Notes under the pieces: generated by a model
Seen by the model: the letters and a program-made list of their open reading frames with translations, nothing else
Databases searched by the model: none
What the model was told of the DNA's origin: nothing
Program-made: the position numbers and the translations under genes
Part shown: piece by piece, positions 31,633 to 39,676 of the stretch
Layout: the number at the start of each line of letters is the position of its first letter
Numbering within the stretch: the stretch's first letter is position 1
Source: an actinobacterium SCGC AAA278-I18
GTDB taxonomy: Bacteria; Actinomycetota; Actinomycetes; Nanopelagicales; Nanopelagicaceae
Direction of reading: 5' to 3'
DNA: 39,676 nt
NCBI GenBank assembly: GCA_000378865.1
Contig: KB900392.1
Span: 1-39,676 of the forward strand

Positions 31633-33265
31633 GATCCAGAAATACGCTGGCTTTGCCGGAGTAGGTGATTTGAATCTTTTGCTTTGCCCTAGTAACTCCC
31701 ACATAAAAAAGCCGGCGCTCCTCATTTAAATCATTACCCATTGGTAGTACCCCATCTGATACTCCAATTAAAAATAGGTGATCCCATTCAAGTCCTTTGG
31801 CGCCATGCAAAGTAGCAAGTGTTACCCCAGGCAGAGTTGGTGGATTATTTTGCTCAGCCCGATCCTCAATCTCACGCAAAAAGGCACGCATATTTGCCCC
31901 ACCATTTTCTTGAATCGATTTAGCAAGTCTTAAAAACCCAACTACATAATCAGCATCCCCAAATGGGCGAAGTACTGAAACTAGATCGGCATACCAATCA
32001 CCAATATCTGAAGGCAGAACTGATGCGCTTCTAATTACCCGCATCGCATCGCGCACATCAACCCGTTCAAAAAATCTCTCACCTGATCTAATCTGACTTA
32101 GGATCTTGGCATTATTTAGCGCTGATTTAACCTGATCTAACTGGGCATTAGTTCTAGCCAAAATAGCAATCTCCGATGAGTCACTGCCACTACTTATTTG
32201 CTTGCTAACTTGGCTGACAACATAGGAGATCTCATCCGCGGTTGAGTTAAAGCCATTAACCAATGGCTTATCACCATGAGTATTAGCAGATTGCAATTCA
32301 GAGCCATGATCACTTACTAGATTTGCAGTTCGTAGAATTTGATTAGCGGTATTAATAATCTCTGGGGTGGAGCGATAACCTCTGGAGAGCCTAAAGCTTT
32401 GCGCATTTGGAAAACGATTTTTAAAGTTAAGTAGGAAGTTTGAAGAGGCACCAGCGAAGGAGTAAATGGTCTGAGCAGCATCACCTACTACGCAGATCTC
32501 CTCTCGATTTCCTAGCCATAGATTTAGCAATCGCTGCTGCAGCGGTGAGACATCCTGATACTCATCAACGGTGAAGTAGCGATATTGATCTCTAACCCGC
32601 TCCCTTACCGCCCGATCCTCCTCCAGCATGCCAACTGTAAGTAGGAGGGCATCCTCAAAATCTAAGCATCTCTCCTGTCGCTTTAATGATTCATACGCTT
32701 CATAAACCTGGGAGATCATCGCTAGGTTCTCATTCTGACTTTTATTGTTTGGCAATCTAACTGATCGACTATTTGCAATCGCCTGCTCCTGGTAATTATC
32801 TGGTGAAATCTCAAGCACCTTCGCCCACTCAATCTCACCGGCAATCTCTCGCAGGGAGTTAACCTGTGCTGGGATTGCTAGCTCTGCTCGAGTAATTGCT
32901 TGGCCAATAAATCCAGATTTAGTAGTTAATAATTTAGGAAATTGTCCACCAAAGGCATATGGCCAAAAATATAAAAGTTGTTTTAAGGCGGCAGAGTGAA
33001 AGGTTCTAGCCGCTACATTTGCAATTCCTAAAACTCTAAGCCGGGCTCTCATCTCACCAGCAGCGCGAGCGGTAAAGGTAAGTGCTAAAACCTTGGTGGG
33101 ATCTGTTACACCAGCATTAATTGCATAGGCAATTCGATTTGTAATAACTCTTGTTTTTCCAGTTCCAGCACCTGCAATAACACAAACTGGGCCACGGATT
33201 GCGGTAACAACTGCAAGTTGATCTGGATCAAGATCGGCAAGAATCTGTGCGTTATCTACCGCCAT
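31622..33265 (-). CDS. uvrD2: UvrD2-like superfamily 1A DNA helicase lacking HRDC (547 aa)
   Basis: All helicase motifs are present: the Walker A loop VIAGAGTGKTRVITNRI (about 30-46), VDEYQDVSPLQQ, GDAAQTIYSFAGA, RGYRST, TLHGAKGLEWDHLFL and RRLFYVGVTRAKQ. The protein ends about 18 residues after motif VI, so the HRDC and tetracysteine region of mycobacterial UvrD2 (about 700 residues) are absent. The name rests on synteny with whiB7 and nudC. A 3'-5' unwinding role in DNA repair is expected. It overlaps nudC by ten bases. Confidence 0.85.
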   Translation of the reverse strand: MAVDNAQILADLDPDQLAVVTAIRGPVCVIAGAGTGKTRVITNRIAYAINAGVTDPTKVLALTFTARAAGEMRARLRVLGIANVAARTFHSAALKQLLYFWPYAFGGQFPKLLTTKSGFIGQAITRAELAIPAQVNSLREIAGEIEWAKVLEISPDNYQEQAIANSRSVRLPNNKSQNENLAMISQVYEAYESLKRQERCLDFEDALLLTVGMLEEDRAVRERVRDQYRYFTVDEYQDVSPLQQRLLNLWLGNREEICVVGDAAQTIYSFAGASSNFLLNFKNRFPNAQSFRLSRGYRSTPEIINTANQILRTANLVSDHGSELQSANTHGDKPLVNGFNSTADEISYVVSQVSKQISSGSDSSEIAILARTNAQLDQVKSALNNAKILSQIRSGERFFERVDVRDAMRVIRSASVLPSDIGDWYADLVSVLRPFGDADYVVGFLRLAKSIQENGGANMRAFLREIEDRAEQNNPPTLPGVTLATLHGAKGLEWDHLFLIGVSDGVLPMGNDLNEERRLFYVGVTRAKQKIQITYSGKASVFLDQFN

Positions 33266-34173
33266 GATTCACTTCCAATTAAATCAACCTCAGCCCCTTG
33301 CCCATACCAAGCTTTTATCATCTGCCTAGCCACACTAATTTCAAGTGGCAGTATTAAAGATTTATCTAAAATTGCTGCCTTCATCTCTGCTCTAGAAAAC
33401 CAACGAATCTCTTCAATCTCCTCCCCATCAGGGCGGGCTAACTGCGGAGTATTTGTAACTGCTTCAAATGCAATCATCAGTGATGCTGGAAATGGCCAAG
33501 GCTGGGATCCAAGATAATTAATTTGCGATAGCTCAACACCCGCTTCCTCCCTAACCTCTCTGACAACACAATGCTCAAATGATTCACCTGGTTCAACAAA
33601 GCCGGCAAATGTTGAGAAGCGATACTTTGGCCAAACTTTCTGCCGTCCAAGCAATACTCGATCTTGATCATCTTTAACTAACACAATTACCGCACCATCT
33701 GTTCTTGGGTAATGCTCACTTTGATCTATTAAGCAGCGTCGCACAGAACCACCTGATATCACAGTGGTAGCAGCGCCGCACTGCGCACATCTTGGATGTT
33801 TTGTGTGCCAATTAGCTAATCCTTGGGCATGAACAGATAATCCAATATCTCGGGGTGATAAATGCACACCGATCTCACGTAATGTTTTAAGCTCTAACTT
33901 GCTACCTTTATCAGGTGGCAGATGGCGAACAAAAAAAACCTGCTCATCTTTAATACCTAAGAAGTAATCAGATTGGGATTGATACTCACCCAAAGTTGCA
34001 CCAGTAACAAGGCTGAGTTGATCACCTGAAGTTGCAAACTTCTCATCCATAAAAGTAATTACTAGCGCACTTGACCAAGTTGATTTTAAGTAACCCTCAT
34101 CACTTCGCAAATGGGCAGATCGATCAACTTGGGATGCTGCTAGTGGAAGTTTGAGCGGTTTAATGGGCGCCAT
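33256..34173 (-). CDS. nudC: NADH pyrophosphatase / NAD-capped RNA hydrolase NudC
   Basis: An N-terminal domain, a zinc-binding segment (HPRCAQCGAAT ... RRCLIDQSEHYPRTD) and a Nudix box GFVEPGESFEHCVVREVREEAGV, followed by GSQPWPFPASLMIAFEA, the SQPWPFPxS array specific to NudC. It hydrolyses NAD(H) and removes NAD caps from RNA. About 305 residues. ATG 34173 is preferred over GTG 34176. The second zinc pair appears as Cys/His rather than Cys/Cys, as also in other actinobacteria. Only 28 bases separate it from the divergent gene at 34202. Confidence 0.95.
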   Translation of the reverse strand: MAPIKPLKLPLAASQVDRSAHLRSDEGYLKSTWSSALVITFMDEKFATSGDQLSLVTGATLGEYQSQSDYFLGIKDEQVFFVRHLPPDKGSKLELKTLREIGVHLSPRDIGLSVHAQGLANWHTKHPRCAQCGAATTVISGGSVRRCLIDQSEHYPRTDGAVIVLVKDDQDRVLLGRQKVWPKYRFSTFAGFVEPGESFEHCVVREVREEAGVELSQINYLGSQPWPFPASLMIAFEAVTNTPQLARPDGEEIEEIRWFSRAEMKAAILDKSLILPLEISVARQMIKAWYGQGAEVDLIGSESWR

Positions 34174-34201
34174 CACCAGCCGACCCTACTAGCCTGTCAT
34201 C

Positions 34202-35044
34202 ATGGTTGTCGCCTCCGCTAAAAGCATACGAATAATCTCCTGGAATCTTTTGCATGGCCAGGTAATTCCACCAGTTGGGTCACAAAATTGGCGAGCAGAT
34301 TTAATTACTGCAGCTGGGCAGGTGGGAGGTAATTACAAAGCAGATTTTGTTTCTTTGCAGGAGGTTGATTGTATGCAACCTAGATCTGGCGTTTTAAATC
34401 AAACCGAACTAATTGCACAAAGTATGGGGCTTAAATATTGGGCGTATCTACCAACAATATCTGGCACACCGGGTGAAAGTTGGCAGAAGATAGATAATCT
34501 AACGCAATCAATTATTACCCAGGACTCACCTACTACTAATCAGATGACATATGGAATCGGCTTTGCTACAAATCAAGAGATTAAAAAAATATATGTTAAG
34601 CAATTAGGCCGATCAGTAATTGGTATGCCACTTTTAATTCCAAAAGATAATGGTAAGGGAGTTAGATTTATTTATGTTCAAGATGAACCACGAGTTGCGC
34701 TAATCGCTGAACTTGCAAATGGCTTTACTATTACAACAACACATCTTTCATTTGTGCCAGGAGTAAATATCTTCCAATTAAATAGGCTTATTTCATACCT
34801 TAAAACTTTACCTGGGGAGCAGATATTAACTGGTGATTTAAATCTGCCTGGCAATATTCCAACCAAAGTTAGTCGCTTTAAATCACTACTTAGCCAGGAC
34901 ACCTATCCAAGTTGGAATCCAAAGATTCAATTTGATTACATTATGTCGCCTAAATCTAAAGTTTTAGAGGTTACGCCAATACCAACAGTAAAGAGTGATA
35001 TTTCAGATCACTTACCAATTGGGGTAGAGATTAAACTTCAATAG
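34202..35044 (+). CDS. Endonuclease/exonuclease/phosphatase (EEP) family protein (280 aa)
   Basis: The DNase I-like fold is shown by IRIISWNLLHG (Asn), FVSLQEVD (metal-binding Glu), TTTHLSF (His), LTGDLNLPG (Asp/Asn) and the C-terminal SDISDHLPIGVEI (Asp/His). All catalytic positions are present. No signal peptide. The family includes nucleases and lipid or sugar phosphatases, and nothing here fixes the substrate. It ends 14 bases inside the convergent adnA gene. Confidence 0.88.
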   Translation: MVVASAKSIRIISWNLLHGQVIPPVGSQNWRADLITAAGQVGGNYKADFVSLQEVDCMQPRSGVLNQTELIAQSMGLKYWAYLPTISGTPGESWQKIDNLTQSIITQDSPTTNQMTYGIGFATNQEIKKIYVKQLGRSVIGMPLLIPKDNGKGVRFIYVQDEPRVALIAELANGFTITTTHLSFVPGVNIFQLNRLISYLKTLPGEQILTGDLNLPGNIPTKVSRFKSLLSQDTYPSWNPKIQFDYIMSPKSKVLEVTPIPTVKSDISDHLPIGVEIKLQ

Positions 35045-38000
35045 GTATATTAGTAATTAATGCAATCAAGCCAGCCTCATCTAATACATCTGCTACCCGC
35101 ACTGTTTGATTATCTGCCACATAGTGAAAAGCAGCGCTAACATTTTCAATTGGTATATTCTTTAATTTTGAGTAAGCCAGGCGATACATCGCAAGTTGAA
35201 TTGCTGCTGTTGCTAAGTCCTCACCATCTTTGACCTTACCGGTCTTCCAATCAATGACCTCATATCGATCACCACTTTGATAAACCGCATCGATTCTTCC
35301 TCGAATCAATGTGTTATCAATCATTGTTTCAAACCCAACCTCAACTCCAACTGGTTGTTTAGTAGCCCACTCACTGAGTAGCCAAGCGCTCTTTAATTTA
35401 TCAAATGGAGCATCGGCAAACTCTTCAGCAAGTGCGGAGCTGCTTTGATTAAATAAATCATCCATAGAGATTAGTGATGGGTGCTTAAAATAATTTTCAA
35501 GCCAGAGGTGAAAATCAGTTCCGCGCCGGGCGTATTTATCGATGTGATTTGGCATCGGCCTGCGCAATCTGAGTGCTAACTCCTTTGGATCCTTTGCTAA
35601 ATAAAGCAGGGTTGAAACAGATAATCTGCTTGGCAGAGTAATAACTACCTTTTTATTTCGGTTAGAGATTTCAGAAAGAATAACCTGCATGTCAGAGAGT
35701 AAGGAAACTCTTTGAGTATCTGTTGTTGCTTCATTAATTAACTTATTTACCTCATTAGGTGTAAATGGTGCTGCAGCTTCAACTCCTTTTGCAACCTCCT
35801 CTAACTTATCTAATTTGCTGCTTCTTGTTGGCCAGATACCGGTTGTGGGATTTTCTTTAATTGGATTACGACCCTCTGGAACTGGCGTATCAGTAAGAAC
35901 TGTTCCGCCTTTTATTTTGATTAGCGCATTAGCAAAGGTATTAAACAGAGTACTTGGATCTACTAATTTTTCACCATTTCTAAAGTGTGAGGTTGTGCAG
36001 ATTAACCCCTTCTTTGCTCGAGTAATTGCCACATAGGCAAGGCGCATCTCCTCCATAGATTTGCGCACTTTCCACTGATCTTCAAATCGCTCTAAGCCAT
36101 CTTTTAGATTTTTATTTGTAGAAAAAGAATCAAAATTAATTGAAGGCAGTTGCTCATAATCTCCCCGCATACTTACTGGAATTGAGCCAGCATTTTTAAC
36201 CCAGTTATCTGACTTCTTACCAACACTTGGAAAGGTTTTCTCAGCAAGACCGGGAATTGCAACATAATCCCATTCAGCACCCTTTGCTGAATGGATAGTT
36301 AAAATTTGCACCGCATCACTTCTAACATCCACCTCAGCCGGCTTTAAACCACCTTCAGTATCTTCAGCAATCTTTAGCCACTGCAAAAAGCCAAGTAATG
36401 TGCCGCCATTTTTTTCAAATCTAGCTGCCTCATCTAAGAATCTATCTAGATTCCTGCGACCAGATTGCCAACCATCTCTTACTAATACTTCAGTATCAAG
36501 TGATAAGAATTGTTCCACCTCAATAATTGCCTCAGTAATTGAGCCATTTAAATTACGGCGAAGGCCGCGAAGTGAGAGTGCAAATTTTCGCAGCCTTGCT
36601 AATCCCTCTTCACTAAATGCCGGGCTACCTTGATACTTTACAAACTCACCCTGCTTTAAGGACAATAACAACTCTAAGGATTCAATTATCGAACCGGCGG
36701 CAAACTCATCAGCGGTTGAAATAACCTCTATGTTCTGCTCAAGTGCTTGCTTTAACTCCTTACCCCTTGAGTAATCATTTGATCTAGCAAAGTTTTTGGT
36801 AAATATACCCAGCGCCATTAAATCCCTTGCTCCAAGATTTATGTGTGGCCCGGTCAATAGCCGCATTAATGCTGTTCCAGAATCTGGCATAGTTAGCGTG
36901 CGAAGTAAGGCAATAATGTCTGAAATCTCTGGTGTGTGAATTAGGCCGCCAACACCAACTACATCAGTCGGGATATCTAACTCGGTAAATGCTGATTGAA
37001 TTGAATCAATTTGTGATCTGCTTCTTACTAATACCGCAAATGTTGATTTTTCATTTGCAGCAAGCTTTTCTCGATCTTTATCAAACCAGTATTTTGCAAA
37101 GTATTTTGCGATCTCCTGACCCTCTTGAATTTGCGTCTCATAAATTCCACAAATTACCTCACCAGTTTTTGCCTTTGGCCGAGCGGCTAATTTATCAATT
37201 TGCTTAGTAGTTGAAATCTCATCAATCATTACATTTGCTAAATCTAAAACAGCAGAATCATTTCGCCAGGTAGTAAGTAATGTGTACCGTGTTGCCTTAC
37301 TTTTAAATGATTGTGAGAAGGTATCTAAGGTCTCAGAGCTGGCACTACGCCAGCCATAAATTGCTTGATTTGGATCTCCTACCGCAGTAACTGGGTGATT
37401 ATCGCCAAAGAGATTAGATAAGAACTTAATCTGATTAAAAGATGTATCTTGATACTCATCAAGTAAGACAACCTTAAATTTATTTCGCTCAATTACCCCA
37501 ATATCATCATTATGGTTTTGCTTACTCTCCTCAACTAACTTAGCCGCAATAGACATATGATCATTAAAGGTTAATAAGCCATGTTGTTTACGACGATTAT
37601 CAAAGGCTGCCACGATCGGCAAGATTGCAAGTCGTTGTGATAACTCCTCTTTAAATTCAAGCACTGGATTTGTTTGACGATCTGAGAACTCTGAAAGCTT
37701 TGCTAATAGCTTTTCAGTGTAAGCAATAATCTCATCCGCATTTCGATCATTTTCAGCTAATTGCGAAGATAGATCCATTACCTCTTTGACAACTGAGTTT
37801 GGTGATCCATTTATTGGTAGATCATTTCCAGCAAACCTGCTCACCTCTTCAAATGCAATTTGCCATGCTGCTGCCTCACCAATTGGGTCAGCATCAGCAT
37901 CAATACCAATACGAATTGCATGGTCTGCTAATACTCGTCCGGCGTATGAGTGATAGGTAGATACCGTTAATTCAGATTCATCTAAGTGATCTGGTAATAA

Positions 38001-38297
38001 ATTCGCACTCTTTAGCTGCTTAAGCCTAAATTTAATTCGCTTTGCTAAATCACCAGCTGCTTTTCTAGTAAAGGTAAGGCCAAGTAGTTGATCAGGCGTA
38101 ATAATTGAGTTGGCAACTAAATATAAAACTCGCTGGCTCATTGTTTCAGTTTTGCCAGAGCCAGCACCGGCAATCACAACAGAGGGGGCAAGGGGGGCTT
38201 GAATAATTGGAATCTGCTCATCGGTTGGGACCCTAAAGGTTGGATCAACCGCGCTAATGCGTTTAGCAATATCTAGTGCGGAGTATTTGATACTCAT
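35031..38297 (-). CDS. adnA: AdnA, helicase-nuclease subunit of the AdnAB end-resection complex (1088 aa)
   Basis: An N-terminal UvrD-like motor (Walker A VIAGAGSGKTETMSQR about 41-56; LLDEYQDTS; GDPNQAIYGWRSAS; TIHSAKGAEWDYVAI; RLAYVAITRAKK) is joined to a C-terminal RecB-type nuclease domain with IRGRIDAVYQSGD and YEVIDWKTGKV. AdnAB resects double-strand breaks in place of RecBCD in actinobacteria. The length matches the mycobacterial protein (about 1100). It starts inside the stop of the upstream subunit (ATGA overlap), so the two are made stoichiometrically. Confidence 0.93.
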   Translation of the reverse strand: MSIKYSALDIAKRISAVDPTFRVPTDEQIPIIQAPLAPSVVIAGAGSGKTETMSQRVLYLVANSIITPDQLLGLTFTRKAAGDLAKRIKFRLKQLKSANLLPDHLDESELTVSTYHSYAGRVLADHAIRIGIDADADPIGEAAAWQIAFEEVSRFAGNDLPINGSPNSVVKEVMDLSSQLAENDRNADEIIAYTEKLLAKLSEFSDRQTNPVLEFKEELSQRLAILPIVAAFDNRRKQHGLLTFNDHMSIAAKLVEESKQNHNDDIGVIERNKFKVVLLDEYQDTSFNQIKFLSNLFGDNHPVTAVGDPNQAIYGWRSASSETLDTFSQSFKSKATRYTLLTTWRNDSAVLDLANVMIDEISTTKQIDKLAARPKAKTGEVICGIYETQIQEGQEIAKYFAKYWFDKDREKLAANEKSTFAVLVRSRSQIDSIQSAFTELDIPTDVVGVGGLIHTPEISDIIALLRTLTMPDSGTALMRLLTGPHINLGARDLMALGIFTKNFARSNDYSRGKELKQALEQNIEVISTADEFAAGSIIESLELLLSLKQGEFVKYQGSPAFSEEGLARLRKFALSLRGLRRNLNGSITEAIIEVEQFLSLDTEVLVRDGWQSGRRNLDRFLDEAARFEKNGGTLLGFLQWLKIAEDTEGGLKPAEVDVRSDAVQILTIHSAKGAEWDYVAIPGLAEKTFPSVGKKSDNWVKNAGSIPVSMRGDYEQLPSINFDSFSTNKNLKDGLERFEDQWKVRKSMEEMRLAYVAITRAKKGLICTTSHFRNGEKLVDPSTLFNTFANALIKIKGGTVLTDTPVPEGRNPIKENPTTGIWPTRSSKLDKLEEVAKGVEAAAPFTPNEVNKLINEATTDTQRVSLLSDMQVILSEISNRNKKVVITLPSRLSVSTLLYLAKDPKELALRLRRPMPNHIDKYARRGTDFHLWLENYFKHPSLISMDDLFNQSSSALAEEFADAPFDKLKSAWLLSEWATKQPVGVEVGFETMIDNTLIRGRIDAVYQSGDRYEVIDWKTGKVKDGEDLATAAIQLAMYRLAYSKLKNIPIENVSAAFHYVADNQTVRVADVLDEAGLIALITNIPIEV

Positions 38298-39676
38298 TTA
38301 CCAATCACCGCCTGACCCTGAGTTTGAATTGGGCAGGATGATTTAACTGCGCAGGTGCGGCAGCGATCATTAATAGTTGCAACAAAACTCTTATCACTCA
38401 TCCCCTGCGCTATTTCAGTTAACTCCGCCGTTACTTCATCAACCTTCACCGCATCCTGTGGGCGAGGCTTAGCATCTTTAGCTTTATGATCGCCAACAAA
38501 AACAAGCTCTGCGCCAGCAACCTGCTGATGTTCTAGCTTTTCCTTAAATCCATCATTTACTACTGCTAATTGATAACTCTGTAATTGTTTATTACCTAGT
38601 GCTTTGTCATATGAGATAGCTGTTGCACCAGTCTTTAAATCAACAATGTAATACTTGTTCTCAGCAGTTAATTCAATTCGATCAATTGAGCCTGAGACCA
38701 CCGCATTTCCTAATTTGAACTCAAACTTTTCCTCAACTCCAACAAGAGTGTTCTTATTTTTTAAATTCCAACTATAAAACTTTTCAAGCATGGCAGCTGC
38801 CCTGCGATACTCATAATCTTTAATCCAACCCTTTTTCATATCAATTAATGACCATGCCCCTTTTAATTTATCCTCTAATTGATCAAGGGAAAGAGATGGT
38901 TGCTCAAGTAATTGCGCAGCAATCACATGGATAGCAGTTCCTAATACTTGAGCAGTTGAATCAGCATCTTTGCCACCGCTTTGTTCTAATAACCATTTAA
39001 GTGAGCACTCAGTAAATGATTCAAGGGAGCTTGGTGAGATTCGTAGTACCTCATCACTTTTAATTACTGGTAGATCAGTTGAAATTGGTGAGTGACCAAT
39101 CCAATTTTTTGGCTCTGCTCGTTGCACACCATTTACCGCCAATGTTTTAAGTATTCTTTGGGCAAATATCACCTCCTCCTTATTACTTGTACGAGTAGCT
39201 AATCTGCGCAAATCTGCAACTAATGCAGGTGGGGTAATTGCTCTTGCAGTTTGAGTTATCTCAATCTCACCTGGCGCAAACTTTTCAAAGTATCTAGATG
39301 GCTGATTATCCTCTTGAGAGACTGCAGTAATAATTAATTTTTCTGTTGCCCTTGTAGTTGCAACATTTAATAATCGTCTCTCATCCTCTGCTAAACCTGA
39401 AGCAGATATTGCATCTAGTTGTGCGGGATTACTTATGCCATGGCGAAATATTTCAACTAATCTTTCGCTACCAAGGAGAGAGCCACGTAGTTTTAGGTTT
39501 GGCCAACTCCCCTCCTGCATACCAGCGAGCGCCACATAACGCCATTGCAAACCTTTTGCTGAGTGCACAGTCATTACCTGCACTACTTCACCACGTTGGG
39601 CAGAGGCTGAGATACTGTCAGATAAAATTTTTTCACCTAATAACTGATCAATAAATAAACCTGGATTAGCCCCCGG
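38294..39676 (-). CDS. adnB: AdnB, partner helicase-nuclease subunit (N-terminus outside window)
   Basis: The frame stays open to the window end, so 461 codons of the C-terminal part are present. Visible are helicase motifs V and VI (MTVHSAKGLQWRYVALAG, RRLLNVATTRATEKL), then a linker and the RecB-type nuclease domain (SGSIDRIELTAENKYYIVDLKTGA). A four-cysteine set is present: Cys in ECSLKWLLEQSGG and CRTCAVKSSC near the end, the iron-sulphur site known for this nuclease type. Order adnB-adnA on one strand is as in mycobacteria. Confidence 0.93.
   Translation of the reverse strand, partial: PGANPGLFIDQLLGEKILSDSISASAQRGEVVQVMTVHSAKGLQWRYVALAGMQEGSWPNLKLRGSLLGSERLVEIFRHGISNPAQLDAISASGLAEDERRLLNVATTRATEKLIITAVSQEDNQPSRYFEKFAPGEIEITQTARAITPPALVADLRRLATRTSNKEEVIFAQRILKTLAVNGVQRAEPKNWIGHSPISTDLPVIKSDEVLRISPSSLESFTECSLKWLLEQSGGKDADSTAQVLGTAIHVIAAQLLEQPSLSLDQLEDKLKGAWSLIDMKKGWIKDYEYRRAAAMLEKFYSWNLKNKNTLVGVEEKFEFKLGNAVVSGSIDRIELTAENKYYIVDLKTGATAISYDKALGNKQLQSYQLAVVNDGFKEKLEHQQVAGAELVFVGDHKAKDAKPRPQDAVKVDEVTAELTEIAQGMSDKSFVATINDRCRTCAVKSSCPIQTQGQAVIGK

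Overview
The window reads as a piece of a compact, AT-rich actinobacterial chromosome. Lineage markers are WhiB7, a SigR/RsrA-type sigma/anti-sigma pair, the multifunctional Kgd 2-oxoglutarate dehydrogenase, nickel superoxide dismutase with its own maturation peptidase, AdnA/AdnB, a UPF0182 protein, a YlbL-type PDZ/Lon-like protease and DUF5679. Short intergenic gaps, many stop/start overlaps and several promoters whose -10 box lies 6-7 nt before the start codon (leaderless mRNAs) suggest a streamlined genome. A freshwater acI/Nanopelagicales-type organism would fit, but that is inference. No CRISPR array, insertion sequence or rRNA was seen.

Region 1 (1-8000) is the accessory part. Six paralogous small secreted proteins (one cut by the left edge) share a signal/anchor helix, a Cys-Asp motif, a Cys-Gly motif and an Ala-Ser-Trp strand. 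They surround a SipW-like Ser/His signal peptidase. A 20-bp near-palindrome, TGTCACCT-N4-AGGTGTCA-like, lies in front of every transcription unit of this cluster and again across the start codon of a LuxR-type regulator gene (6470). The regulator's receiver domain has no visible phospho-acceptor. Next to it are an O-antigen-ligase-like membrane protein and a second signal-peptidase-like protein that has lost both catalytic residues. I read the whole as a candidate self-contained system for making a surface fibre or coat.

Region 2 (8000-12700) has an FMN riboswitch with a RibM-type riboflavin transporter, a long-form ArgG, a protein with four zinc-binding repeats and a GIY-YIG nuclease domain, a small membrane protein and a short-chain dehydrogenase.

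Region 3 (12700-23740) is core metabolism and stress: kgd, divergent sodX/sodN, a hot-dog thioesterase, rsrA-sigR with a SigR-type promoter in front, then aroA-rsgA, a copper-type P-ATPase and initiator tRNA-Met.

Region 4 (23740-30760) has the UPF0182 protein, the PDZ/Lon-like protease, a 58-aa membrane protein, a DUF2342 protein, a structured element, a 33-aa ORF coupled to a DUF45/M48-like metallopeptidase, and DUF5679.

Region 5 (30760-39676) keeps the order known from mycobacteria, whiB7-uvrD2-nudC-adnA-adnB. The whiB7 leader holds an apparently leaderless 58-codon upstream ORF followed by an intrinsic terminator, the layout of translation-coupled attenuation. An EEP-family phosphatase/nuclease gene sits between nudC and adnA.
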